A DNA stretch of 48,256 bases from Clostridiales bacterium. GTDB taxonomy: Bacteria; Bacillota; Clostridia; Christensenellales; Aristaeellaceae. The DNA is taken from contig JAAZBU010000018.1 in the NCBI GenBank assembly GCA_012513645.1, forward strand, positions 1-48,256. The letters run 5' to 3'. Below the pieces are notes generated by a model that worked only from the letters and a program-made list of their open reading frames with translations, had not been told where the DNA came from and searched no databases. Below are positions 1-7,527 of the stretch, in pieces; position 1 is the stretch's first letter; each line of letters begins with the position of its first letter. A program made the position numbers and the translations under genes.

Positions 1-1381
1 CCAGCAGCGTGTAGCGGGATGCGGCAGCGCTGTCATTATTCAGGAAGGATGTGCCCTTGCGGTCAGCCAGCGGCACGGCCATGTAGGTGTCGGCCAGGGC
101 ACACAGCTGGGCGAAGGTCTTGGGCACCAGGTACCTGGACAGGCCCAGCTGCGCCCAGGTCTCGTCCCTGCCAGCGCCAAACTGGTAGGTGCCGCCAAAG
201 ATGCCGACCGGCAGGGCATAGGCGTTGCCATCCTGGCTGACGGCCTGCTGAATGCTTTGGTGTATGCGGGCGACTTTGCCGGCGATGACCGGGTCATCCG
301 ACAGGTTCAGCAGGCGTCCGTCCTTTACCAGGCTGCTGAAATCACCCTGTGTGAGGGATATGTAGGCCACGTCCCAGGCGTTTTCGGGGTTTAATATGTG
401 CTCAAACTCCGCATCATATTCCACTTGAATCCTTTCGATCTGACGGGCGGGGTTCTCGGCCAGAAAAACCTCGTCCATGCTCCAGCCGTAGCCCAACACC
501 CTGACGATACCCGGGGCGGACGGGGGTGCCGCGGCCGGCTCTGCCGGCGGGGTCTGGGCGGCAATCTCGGCCTTGGCGGTCGCAGACAGGGCGGGGGATA
601 CGCGCACCGTCCAGGCATCCCGGTGCAGGTCATCCCGCATGCCCTGGGCATCCGTCTCGCGGAAGCCGACAGACATCGACAGGTCATAGCTCTCCGCCCG
701 GCGCAGCTGTCCATCGCTCACCGAAAAGGCAAAGCGCACGGTACCATCCTCCTGCGGAATCAGGCTGTATCCGGTGTCTGCCTCCACGGCCTGTTGGCCG
801 ATGACAATGTTGTTCACCCGCACCCACATCGTCAGCATCCTGGCGCCATGATTTGCCGCCAGCTCGCTGTAGCTGAGCGCGGTATCCGGGATGTTCATCT
901 CCATGTCATAGTGCACGGCGTAGCCGGCAGGGTCGTTCACGCTGTAGTCCTCGGGCACCAGCACCACATTGCTGCCCGCCTTGGGGGCAATGATGCCCGT
1001 GCCGTACAGGCCCGGCATATTGCCCTCGGCCTGGTAGACCACTTCCTCCAGGGTGACCAGCAGGTCGTCAAAGGCGTGGGTTTGGCCGACGGTTGCGATG
1101 TCGCCCTTGAGCAGGGCCTCCTCCTTCTCCTTGCCATAGAGGAAGCCGAACACCTCGGCCGTGGGGGACAGCATGGCTGCGACTGCAACAGCCGCCAGCA
1201 GCAGCGTCAGGGCCAGCGCCAGGGCGAGGCCAAGGCTTAGTTTCTTTTTCATTACAGGGGTCTCCTTTCCCGCTTTCAGGTAATCCAGGTTGTGCGCAAC
1301 AAAGGCGGTGAAGGCAGGGGGCGTCTCGGGGAACAGCGCTTTCAGGCGCTCGCTGCTGAGCGCATTCTTTTTCTTCATCAT
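1..1381 (-). CDS. Membrane anti-sigma factor with extracellular solute-binding-protein-like domain (3' end off window)
   Basis: This open frame is absent from the ORF track because it runs off the left edge. About 460 residues are visible. Residues 1-43 are polar and include the FPETPPAFTAFV stretch, like the cytoplasmic tail of clostridial anti-sigma factors. A hydrophobic segment follows (about 48-70, LGLALALALTLLL). The outside part has a beta-rich region of the kind seen in DUF4179-type anti-sigma proteins, a Pro/Ala-rich linker near 300, and then a stretch resembling family-1 ABC solute-binding proteins (AWDVAYISLTQGDFSSLV, then ALPVGIFGG). The start ATGATG overlaps the stop of the sigma gene (ATGA), which implies translational coupling. 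An internal ATG at 1252 would give a plain signal peptide, but the upstream frame is open and coupled to the sigma gene, so I prefer 1381. Anti-sigma function is inferred from position and topology. Confidence 0.72.
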   Translation of the reverse strand, partial: MMKKKNALSSERLKALFPETPPAFTAFVAHNLDYLKAGKETPVMKKKLSLGLALALALTLLLAAVAVAAMLSPTAEVFGFLYGKEKEEALLKGDIATVGQTHAFDDLLVTLEEVVYQAEGNMPGLYGTGIIAPKAGSNVVLVPEDYSVNDPAGYAVHYDMEMNIPDTALSYSELAANHGARMLTMWVRVNNIVIGQQAVEADTGYSLIPQEDGTVRFAFSVSDGQLRRAESYDLSMSVGFRETDAQGMRDDLHRDAWTVRVSPALSATAKAEIAAQTPPAEPAAAPPSAPGIVRVLGYGWSMDEVFLAENPARQIERIQVEYDAEFEHILNPENAWDVAYISLTQGDFSSLVKDGRLLNLSDDPVIAGKVARIHQSIQQAVSQDGNAYALPVGIFGGTYQFGAGRDETWAQLGLSRYLVPKTFAQLCALADTYMAVPLADRKGTSFLNNDSAAASRYTLL

Positions 1382-1854
1382 GGGGCTACCTCCCAGTCCA
1401 CTAACCTTTGTTTGAGTGCCCGGCGGGCGCGGAACAGCCTGTTTTTTACCGCTGTTGCCGTGATGCCCAGCGCCCGGGCGGTCTCTTTGGCAGTAAAGTT
1501 TTCCATGTAGTAGAGCAGCACGGGCGTGCGCAGGTTTTCGGGCAACAGCGCGATGGCCGCGCTCAGCTCCGATTCCTCCGGCTGGTGTTCTTCCCCGGTG
1601 CTTATCACCTCGGTCACGGGGGATACGCGCATGCGCTGGCGCTGGATGTTGCGGCACTCGTTGATCACGATGCGCGTGAGGTAGGGCCGGAAACGCGCCG
1701 GGTCTACCCTGTCGCGCGTGGACCAGGCCTTGAACAACGCCTGCTGCACGGCGTCCTTGCAGTCTGCCTCATGGCGCAGTATGCTCATGGACAGTCGGTA
1801 CAGCGCCGGTGTCAGCGCCAGTGTCTCCTCGGTAAACTGTTCAACAGAAATCAT
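1378..1854 (-). CDS. ECF-type RNA polymerase sigma factor
   Basis: An alternative sigma factor of 158 residues, a normal size for the ECF group. Region 2 lies at about 12-75 (LYRLSMSILRHEADCKDAVQQA, then the promoter-melting part). Region 4 lies at about 100-155 and carries the helix-turn-helix TAKETARALGITATAVKNRL. The ORF track begins 48 codons upstream, but the start at 1854 has AAGGAG seven bases before it and gives the standard N-terminus (MISVEQFTEE). Its stop overlaps the start of the anti-sigma/solute-binding fusion, so the two are probably co-translated and the sigma is held inactive at the membrane. I could not fix a promoter upstream, although the AT-rich stretch near 1915-1925 is a candidate for an autoregulated site. 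Confidence 0.88.
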   Translation of the reverse strand: MISVEQFTEETLALTPALYRLSMSILRHEADCKDAVQQALFKAWSTRDRVDPARFRPYLTRIVINECRNIQRQRMRVSPVTEVISTGEEHQPEESELSAAIALLPENLRTPVLLYYMENFTAKETARALGITATAVKNRLFRARRALKQRLVDWEVAP

Positions 1855-1972
1855 GAACTGCTCCTTACAGGGGTACATACCTTGAAAGCGCGGATGCATC
1901 CTCTTGCTCTCATTTATATATACGGCCGGGAAGTGCAAAAGGATAGATAAAAAGAAAATATGATGCCCGGCA

Positions 1973-2014
1973 GCAAAGAAAGACACCCAGCCTGGCAAAT
2001 GCGCAGCTGGGTGT
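1973..2014 (-). terminator. Rho-independent terminator of the envelope operon
   Basis: On the minus strand ACACCCAGC pairs with GCTGGGTGT around a 14-base loop and is followed by CTTTCTTT. It lies about 30 bases after the stop of the last VanW gene and separates that operon from the sigma/anti-sigma pair. Confidence 0.75.
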
Positions 2015-2042
2015 ACTGTAAGGCCGCCGGCTGTTGGGGCGG

Positions 2043-3053
2043 CTACTCCTGCACCCGCCAGATCAGGATGGTCAGCGCGCCGTCCTGGGCGCTGCCGTCG
2101 ATGCGCACGGGGAAGGGATACAGGTTGCGGAAGACCAGGTTGAGGTTTTTGTTGCCCACGGCAGCATCCGCGTGCAGCGGCAGGTAGCTGGCCCCGCTGG
2201 GCCCGTGGGGGCGGCGCTTGAGTATGTTCAGGCCGGGCAGCTGCATCAGCGCGTTGTACAGGGTGCTGCTCACCTGGCAGGTGCCGCCGCCGTAGCCCAG
2301 CACGGTTTCGCCGTCCACCAGCACATTGGCCGGCAGGTAGCCCGAGCGCGCGTTGTAGGGCCCCACATCGCGGTTGAAGTCAAAGACTTCGTTTTGCGCC
2401 ATCACAAAGGGGCGCATGCGCTCACAGGCCACGGTGATGTTCTGCATGCGGCCCAGGTTGGTTTCATCGGTGGTGATGCGGTAAAAGGAGGTGTAGGCCG
2501 CGATGGGGGCGCTGTCGTCCGCCGTGTCCACGCTGTCAAACAGGGGCTGCAATTCGCTCAGCAGCCGGGTATCGACATACCCGTACTGGCGGTGGTAAAT
2601 CAGCTTGCCCCAGCCGTTTTCCATGCCGATAAAGGCCAGCCGTGCGCCGGGATGCAAGGTGATCAGCGTGTCGCTGCCGGCATCGGGCGCGGCCTTGACG
2701 GGCGCCTCCTGCGCCACCCAGCCGATGTAGCCGGAGGTAACGGCGGGGTACTTGGGCGTGCGCGCCGCATCCACCGGAGCCACCCGGGTATCGTCCACAT
2801 AGCGGCGCCGCACATAGCCGGTCATGCCATTGGTGCGGATGTACAGCCAGTCGGGCGCCATCTCCAGAATTTCGATGGGGTAGCGCACGGACAGGTAGCT
2901 GACAATGGGCGCGTCATTATTGGGCTGGCTGAGCAGATGCGTTGGCTTGGCCAGCCTCCCGGTGTACAGCGCCGCGGGCTCCGCCGCCTGCTGTGCCACG
3001 GCGGATGCCGTCAGCAAAATCAACAGCAGGATGACCGCAACGGCGCGCTTCAT
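2043..3053 (-). CDS. Secreted SH3-repeat VanW family protein (copy 2)
   Basis: An exported 336-residue protein with a signal peptide at 1-22, two SH3-like repeats (about 28-95 and 105-165) of the wall-binding kind, and a VanW domain at about 180-336. The VanW signature GGGTCQVSSTLYNA starts near residue 255 and is followed by the usual RRPHG. VanW proteins are found beside glycopeptide-resistance genes and in many clostridial envelopes, but their biochemical role is not firmly known. The start ATG overlaps the stop of the upstream VanW paralogue (ATGA), and this is the last gene of the operon. It is a diverged duplicate of its neighbour with the same domain order; nothing here points to vancomycin resistance. 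Confidence 0.88.
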   Translation of the reverse strand: MKRAVAVILLLILLTASAVAQQAAEPAALYTGRLAKPTHLLSQPNNDAPIVSYLSVRYPIEILEMAPDWLYIRTNGMTGYVRRRYVDDTRVAPVDAARTPKYPAVTSGYIGWVAQEAPVKAAPDAGSDTLITLHPGARLAFIGMENGWGKLIYHRQYGYVDTRLLSELQPLFDSVDTADDSAPIAAYTSFYRITTDETNLGRMQNITVACERMRPFVMAQNEVFDFNRDVGPYNARSGYLPANVLVDGETVLGYGGGTCQVSSTLYNALMQLPGLNILKRRPHGPSGASYLPLHADAAVGNKNLNLVFRNLYPFPVRIDGSAQDGALTILIWRVQE

Positions 3054-4099
3054 GAGCGGATATCGTCCCGGTAAAAGGCGATGAACAGCACGCCGTCCTG
3101 CACGTGGGAGCTGATGCGGATGGCAAAATCGTAATCGTTGCGGAAGATGAAGTTGAGGTCGCCCGAGGAGGCGTCCACCCCATGGGGCAGGTAGGGGGCG
3201 CCGTTGCGCCCGTGGGGCGCGCGGGCCAGCACGGTCAGCCCGGTCAGCTGCAGCACCACGTTGTACAGCGTGCTGCTCAGCTGGCAGCTGCCGCCGCCCA
3301 CCGAGGGCACCAGTTCGCCCTCAAACAGACCCCAGGAGCTGAGGTACCCGTTGCGGCGGGAGAAGGGGCCCACGGTGCCGTTGAAGTCCAGCGTCTCGCC
3401 GGGCTGCATCACGCGGTCCATGCGGTCCACGCCCACCTTGATGTTCTCGATGCGGTTGAGGTTCATGTCATTCTCGGCGATGTTGTAAAACGAGTTGTAG
3501 ACGGCCAGCGGGGTCAGCTGGTCGCCGCTTTGCTCGTTGGGTGCAACCATCTGCAGGTCGGGCAAATTGGCCGTGTCCACATAGCCAAACTGACGCTTGA
3601 AGATCAGCCGTGCCCAGCCGCTCGATATATCCACAAAGGCCAGCTGCGTGCCCGCCTGCAGGGTGATCAGCACCTCGCTGCCCACCTCCGGCGCGGCCAT
3701 CACCTGGGTCTCCCTGTCCAGCGTGGTGTAGTACTGGCTGACCACCGTGCCGTAGCGCGGCGTGGTCACAGGATCCACCGCCACGATGTTGGAGGTGCGG
3801 TGCCGCAGCACAAAGCCCGTGCGCTTGCCGTAGTTGATCTCCAGGTAGTTGGGCAGCACATCCACAATGTCGATGGAGGAGCCGGCCTTCAAGGTGCCCA
3901 GGCGCTTGACGCTGCTGTCCGGGCTGATCACGTCGGGCGTGTAGTAGACGCCTGTGCCGCTGTCCGCCCCATAATCCAGCGAGATGCGCCCGGTATAGAT
4001 CACGGGCTTTTTGGTGGCGGCAATAGCGCCCTGGGGGGCAGCCATGCCCAGCACGAGGGCGAGAAGCATCAGGCACGCGGCCAATCGTTTTTTCATCAT
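3050..4099 (-). CDS. Secreted SH3-repeat VanW family protein (copy 1)
   Basis: A 349-residue paralogue of the next gene: signal peptide (MMKKRLAACLMLLALVLG), two SH3-like modules (about 35-100 and 115-175), then a VanW domain with GGGSCQLSSTLYNV near residue 268. I start it at the ATG at 4099 because AAGGAG sits eight bases upstream; the GTG at 4108 used by the ORF track is directly against that ribosome site. It begins just after the DUF896 gene and overlaps the downstream VanW gene by four bases. The tandem arrangement suggests duplication followed by divergence, with both proteins working at the cell wall. Confidence 0.87.
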   Translation of the reverse strand: MMKKRLAACLMLLALVLGMAAPQGAIAATKKPVIYTGRISLDYGADSGTGVYYTPDVISPDSSVKRLGTLKAGSSIDIVDVLPNYLEINYGKRTGFVLRHRTSNIVAVDPVTTPRYGTVVSQYYTTLDRETQVMAAPEVGSEVLITLQAGTQLAFVDISSGWARLIFKRQFGYVDTANLPDLQMVAPNEQSGDQLTPLAVYNSFYNIAENDMNLNRIENIKVGVDRMDRVMQPGETLDFNGTVGPFSRRNGYLSSWGLFEGELVPSVGGGSCQLSSTLYNVVLQLTGLTVLARAPHGRNGAPYLPHGVDASSGDLNFIFRNDYDFAIRISSHVQDGVLFIAFYRDDIRS

Positions 4100-4104
4100 G
4101 AGGT

Positions 4105-4326
4105 TCACTCCTTGTTGTCGGGGGTTTGCTTTTTCTCGAGCTTTTTGTAGCTGCCGTCCTCCTGCTGGAGGTACACATTGTCCAGCTGCTGGCGGAATCC
4201 GTCGCGGAAGTCGGCCAGGTATTCGCGCCGCAGGTCCTCCAACTCAATCAGCTCAGCGCTGCTGAGGCCCTGCTCGCGCTTTTTGCGCGACAGCGAGAGC
4301 ATGTATGCTACCCTCTCCTTATCCAT
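4105..4326 (-). CDS. DUF896 family small cytoplasmic protein (YnzC-like)
   Basis: A 73-residue charged protein matching the DUF896 pattern: LSRKKREQGLSSAEL followed by LRREYLADFRDGFRQQLDN. The family is small and helical, widespread in Bacillota (YnzC in Bacillus), and its role is not settled. The ATG at 4326 is preferred to the TTG at 4335; AGAGG lies upstream. It overlaps the end of the Lgt-like gene by eight bases and ends just before the first VanW gene, so it is translated inside the envelope operon. A housekeeping DUF896 protein among envelope genes is a slightly odd neighbour. Confidence 0.85.
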   Translation of the reverse strand: MDKERVAYMLSLSRKKREQGLSSAELIELEDLRREYLADFRDGFRQQLDNVYLQQEDGSYKKLEKKQTPDNKE

Positions 4327-5257
4327 GATACCCAATCCTCTCCAACATCCGCAACCCCAGCCCCATGGGCAGACATAATAGCAAAGTATATAGCCCGTAG
4401 GTGAGCCACTTGCTCATCTCAGACCGGTCCACCTTGAACTCCAGCCACAGGATGCCGCCCAGAATGACAGGCAGCAGGCCCAGCGTCCACACGGCCAGTA
4501 TTTTGTGCCCGCCCTGCCGCAGCAGCCGCACGGCCAGATAGATCAGAATCAGGGAAAACAGCGTCACGGCCAGCACCTGCTGCAGGCCCACAAAGCTGAA
4601 GCGGATATGCTGGTCAAAGCGCAGGCTTTCAAACAGTGTCTGCGTCACGCCGAAGGCCAGCCCGGCAAACAGCGCGGTGCGCCCCGCCTCGGGATGGCGG
4701 CGCAGGCTGCGCAGGGCCAGCAGGCACAGGATCAGCGCCCCCGCGCTCTCAAGCAGGTAGGTGCGCAGGTAGGCGTCATAGTCGTCCCGCATGGCCAGAA
4801 AGGTGTTGTCCAGCACGCCGGTGACCAGCGGCCGGCTGATGCCCAGCGCCGTGTACCCCTCGCCCAGCCGGGCGACGGCGATAAAGGCAAACAGCGCCGG
4901 GGCCAGCCTGTCCAGCCACAGCGCCGCCTTGACGCCTGTCAGCCTCGCGGCCAGCAGGCCGCCCAGCACCGCGCCCAGCAGCGCGCCAAACATGGAGAAG
5001 CCGCCCACCCGCAGGTTGAGCACATTGGCAGGCGTGAGGAAGGGGGCGAAGGTGATATCACACAGCACATACACCAGGCGCGCCAGAATCAGCCCAAAGA
5101 TGGGGGACAACAGGCAGGTGAGGGCGGCGGCGTTCTTTCGCGCCTCCTCCCGGCCGGCCAGGTGGATCAGCAGCAGGCCGGCCGCCAGGCAGCCGGCGGC
5201 CACAAGCAGCCCGTAAGCATACACGGTGAGGCCAAGGAAGTTCATCTGCGATGTCAC
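4319..5257 (-). CDS. Lgt-like polytopic membrane protein, catalytic motif degenerate
   Basis: A 312-residue integral membrane protein with about seven to nine hydrophobic segments. Its layout recalls prolipoprotein diacylglyceryl transferase: GGFSMFGALLGAVLGG falls where Lgt has its GG..HGG..G segment, and ARLGEGY falls where Lgt has the GR.GNF.N.E signature. The histidine of the first motif and the GN/N of the second are missing, so ordinary Lgt chemistry is doubtful. GTG at 5257 is chosen as start: GGAGG lies seven bases upstream and it overlaps the preceding stop (GTGA). It sits in an envelope operon with a glycosidase and VanW proteins. I see family resemblance, infer altered function, and do not assign lgt. 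Confidence 0.7.
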   Translation of the reverse strand: MTSQMNFLGLTVYAYGLLVAAGCLAAGLLLIHLAGREEARKNAAALTCLLSPIFGLILARLVYVLCDITFAPFLTPANVLNLRVGGFSMFGALLGAVLGGLLAARLTGVKAALWLDRLAPALFAFIAVARLGEGYTALGISRPLVTGVLDNTFLAMRDDYDAYLRTYLLESAGALILCLLALRSLRRHPEAGRTALFAGLAFGVTQTLFESLRFDQHIRFSFVGLQQVLAVTLFSLILIYLAVRLLRQGGHKILAVWTLGLLPVILGGILWLEFKVDRSEMSKWLTYGLYTLLLCLPMGLGLRMLERIGYHG

Positions 5258-6240
5258 GGGTTGCCCTCCGGCCCGGCCAGGGTGGCGAAATAAAGCATGT
5301 CGCTCTGAGCGCGCTCGTTGTTGCGGCTCTTTTGCTGGTAGTAGCCGCCGTTGTATACCATGGTGGCCGAGTTGCCGCCGTCAAAGTTAAAGGCCTGCGT
5401 GCAGCCCAGGCTGAGCATGAAATCGGCCAGCTCCTGATGCGTCACGCCCTGGGAATCCTTGGTTCGGCCCTCGGCCAGCACCAGCACGTAGCTCAATGGC
5501 CCTGTCTGGCCGATGGCCATGCGGGGCTCACGGCCCTTGGGGTTGTAGCCGTAGTCCGGGTCCATGGCCAGCACCTGGCCATCCTTCACCAGCGCCGGGC
5601 CAAAGGTAAAGGCGTTGATGATCTGACGGCCGGTGGCCTGGAAGGCCTCTACCTCGTCCTTTTGCGATTTGACAAACACATGCAGGTCGCCCAGCTCGTC
5701 GGTGATGAGCAGGTCCTTCTTGCTGTTGTACTTGGTGCGGATTTTTTCGCCCATGCGGTACTCAAAGGACGTCTTCACCGGGTCGTTGGACAGGTAGTTG
5801 GCGTTAATGGCGATGATGGCGTTGTTCTTCTGCGCCATGGAGGAGATCAACGCCAGCTTGTTGGAGCCGGGCTTGCCTGCCGTGGCCGTGCGCAGCTGGG
5901 ACGGATCGCTCACCGTGATGCGGGCGATGCGCCAGACGACGTGATCCTTGTCCAGCGTTTCAAGCGAAAGGGTGATGCTGCTGTCGCTATAGCCGGCCTC
6001 GGTAAAGGCCTGCTGATCGGGCACGCGGCCGGGGCTCAAGTCCATGGGCAGCGGGGCCAGGGGCGCTTCCGCCCGGGCGGCGGGCATCAGCCAGTAAAGC
6101 CAGCCGCTCTCCTCGGGCAGTTCTTCCAGCATGCGGTTGCGCTCCTCATCCAGCAGGGCGCCCGAGGGCACCAGCAGGGGCAGGCTCAGCACAAACAGGG
6201 CGGCAAACAGCAGGCAAAACAGTCTGGCGGTACGGGTCAT
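5254..6240 (-). CDS. Exported phosphodiester glycosidase family protein (NAGPA domain)
   Basis: A 328-residue protein with one N-terminal hydrophobic segment (ARLFCLLFAALFVLSLP), so secreted or membrane-anchored. The NAGPA domain covers about 100-320: NAIIAINANYLS, RMAIGQTG, and the signature FNFDGGNSATMVYNGG near residue 285. The family includes the enzyme that uncovers mannose-6-phosphate in animals and bacterial relatives cutting sugar-phosphodiester links in wall polymers or capsules. The ORF track starts 37 codons too early; the ATG at 6240 has AAAGGA upstream and follows the glycosyltransferase stop by one base. With the GT2-GtrA enzyme upstream, a role in building or trimming a wall glycopolymer is plausible but inferred. 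Confidence 0.87.
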   Translation of the reverse strand: MTRTARLFCLLFAALFVLSLPLLVPSGALLDEERNRMLEELPEESGWLYWLMPAARAEAPLAPLPMDLSPGRVPDQQAFTEAGYSDSSITLSLETLDKDHVVWRIARITVSDPSQLRTATAGKPGSNKLALISSMAQKNNAIIAINANYLSNDPVKTSFEYRMGEKIRTKYNSKKDLLITDELGDLHVFVKSQKDEVEAFQATGRQIINAFTFGPALVKDGQVLAMDPDYGYNPKGREPRMAIGQTGPLSYVLVLAEGRTKDSQGVTHQELADFMLSLGCTQAFNFDGGNSATMVYNGGYYQQKSRNNERAQSDMLYFATLAGPEGNP

Positions 6241-6241
6241 G

Positions 6242-7363
6242 TTACATGTTCCTTTCGGTGGCGTGGTCCGCAAACACCCAGGAGCGTTGCAGACGATAGT
6301 TGGCAAAGAACAGGCAGGTGTCGATGATGATTTTGAGCAGCGTGCGGTCAACCCCCAGCCACTCGTGTAATGTGCTGACCAAGCCGGCGGACAGCGCCAT
6401 CACCACCACCGCCAGCAGCACATAGCGTCGGAAGGCGCCCTTGCTTTTCTCGATGCGAAACACAAAGGCCTTGTTGGCCTTGAAGTTGAACACCGCAGAG
6501 ATGCTGCGGGCAATGGCCGTGGCCAGCAGCACATGCCAGGATACATCCCACAGAACCATGGCATTGGGGCTGAGGCCGGTCAGCGGCAGCAGCCACTTGT
6601 CCAGCGCCGTGAACAGCCCGATATCCAGCACCGTGGACAGCCCGCTGGCAGAGGCGTATTTGAAGAAGTTTTTAAACAACTGGCCGTAGATGCGTACCGA
6701 ATCGTGAAACGGCCGGAAGTGGGTGCGGCGGTTTTCCTCCAGGTAGATGGTCTGGATGGTGACGATGTGAAAGGTGATGTGCCTGCTGGAGGCCAAAATG
6801 AGCATGTTCATCTCATATTCAAAGCGGTCGCCGGGCACCTCCAGCATCAGGGGCACCAGATCCATGGTGAAGCCGCGCAGCCCGGTCTGGGTATCGGGCA
6901 GCCACTTGCCGTACAGCAGCGCAAAGAAAAAGCTGGTCAACCGGTTGCCTGCACGGCTTTTGCCGGGCACGTTGTCGGCCTTGAAATCGCGCGAGCCCAG
7001 GATCAGCTGCTCCGGGTGCAAGGCCATGGCCTGGGCCACCTTGAGCAGGTCGGGCGCTGTGTGCTGGCCATCGGAATCGGCGGTGACAATGCCGGGCGCG
7101 CCCGGCCAGTTTTGCTGAATGTAGCGCATGCCATGCTTGAGGGCATGGCCCTTGCCGCCGTTGACCGGGTAGCCGATCACCGTGCAGGCAGGCAGCGACT
7201 TGAGGTCATCAAAAAGCGCGGCGTATTCAGGCCCCGAGCCGTCGTCCACCACCAAAATGCGGGTAAAGCCGTGGGCGACCAGGTCGTCCACATATTCGGG
7301 GAGCAGGTGATCCGGGTGCAGGCTGGGGATTAACACCGCCACGTCAAGGGGATTCATGCTCAA
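6242..7363 (-). CDS. Bifunctional family-2 glycosyltransferase / GtrA-like membrane protein
   Basis: A 373-residue fusion. The N-terminal 230 residues are a GT-A glycosyltransferase of the dolichyl-phosphate-sugar synthase type (VVDDGSG at 38-44, VTADSDGQH near 94-101, RGF acceptor-loop region). The C-terminal part is a four-helix GtrA-like domain (FKYASASGLSTVLDIGLF onward) thought to move lipid-linked sugars across the membrane. First gene of the six-gene envelope operon. The start is probably TTG at 7363, because AAAGGA lies nine bases before it; the in-frame ATG at 7357 is the alternative and is fifteen bases away. The product probably decorates a polyprenyl phosphate for a surface polymer. 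Confidence 0.9.
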   Translation of the reverse strand: MSMNPLDVAVLIPSLHPDHLLPEYVDDLVAHGFTRILVVDDGSGPEYAALFDDLKSLPACTVIGYPVNGGKGHALKHGMRYIQQNWPGAPGIVTADSDGQHTAPDLLKVAQAMALHPEQLILGSRDFKADNVPGKSRAGNRLTSFFFALLYGKWLPDTQTGLRGFTMDLVPLMLEVPGDRFEYEMNMLILASSRHITFHIVTIQTIYLEENRRTHFRPFHDSVRIYGQLFKNFFKYASASGLSTVLDIGLFTALDKWLLPLTGLSPNAMVLWDVSWHVLLATAIARSISAVFNFKANKAFVFRIEKSKGAFRRYVLLAVVVMALSAGLVSTLHEWLGVDRTLLKIIIDTCLFFANYRLQRSWVFADHATERNM

Positions 7364-7410
7364 GTCTGCCGGTCCTTTCAGGTTTTGCCCGGAGGCATTT
7401 GGGCCCCCCT

Positions 7411-7439
7411 ATGATAGCGCGAAAGCCCATAAAAGTAAA
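7411..7439 (-). promoter_or_regulatory. Predicted sigma-A promoter of the envelope operon
   Basis: On the minus strand TTTACT, a 17-base spacer and TATCAT lie about 50 bases before the glycosyltransferase start. It is back to back with the promoter of the acetyltransferase gene. Confidence 0.45.
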
Positions 7440-7464
7440 TGAAACAGCCGCCTTGTTACAAGGG

Positions 7465-7494
7465 TTTCATTCCGGGCAATGGTTGCGGTATACT
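7465..7494 (+). promoter_or_regulatory. Predicted promoter of the GNAT gene
   Basis: A consensus-like -10 box TATACT at 7489-7494, with only a weak -35 (TTTCAT/TTCATT) 17-18 bases upstream. It is 33 bases before the ATG, which has a strong AGGAGG site. Confidence 0.45.
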
Positions 7495-7527
7495 CTTGTT
7501 AACGAGCAACACAACCCAGGAGGCAAC

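Noticed and set aside
2043-4099. Vancomycin resistance locus
   Set aside because: Only VanW-domain proteins are present; no vanH, vanA, vanX or VanRS-type regulators are nearby, and VanW proteins are common in susceptible clostridia.
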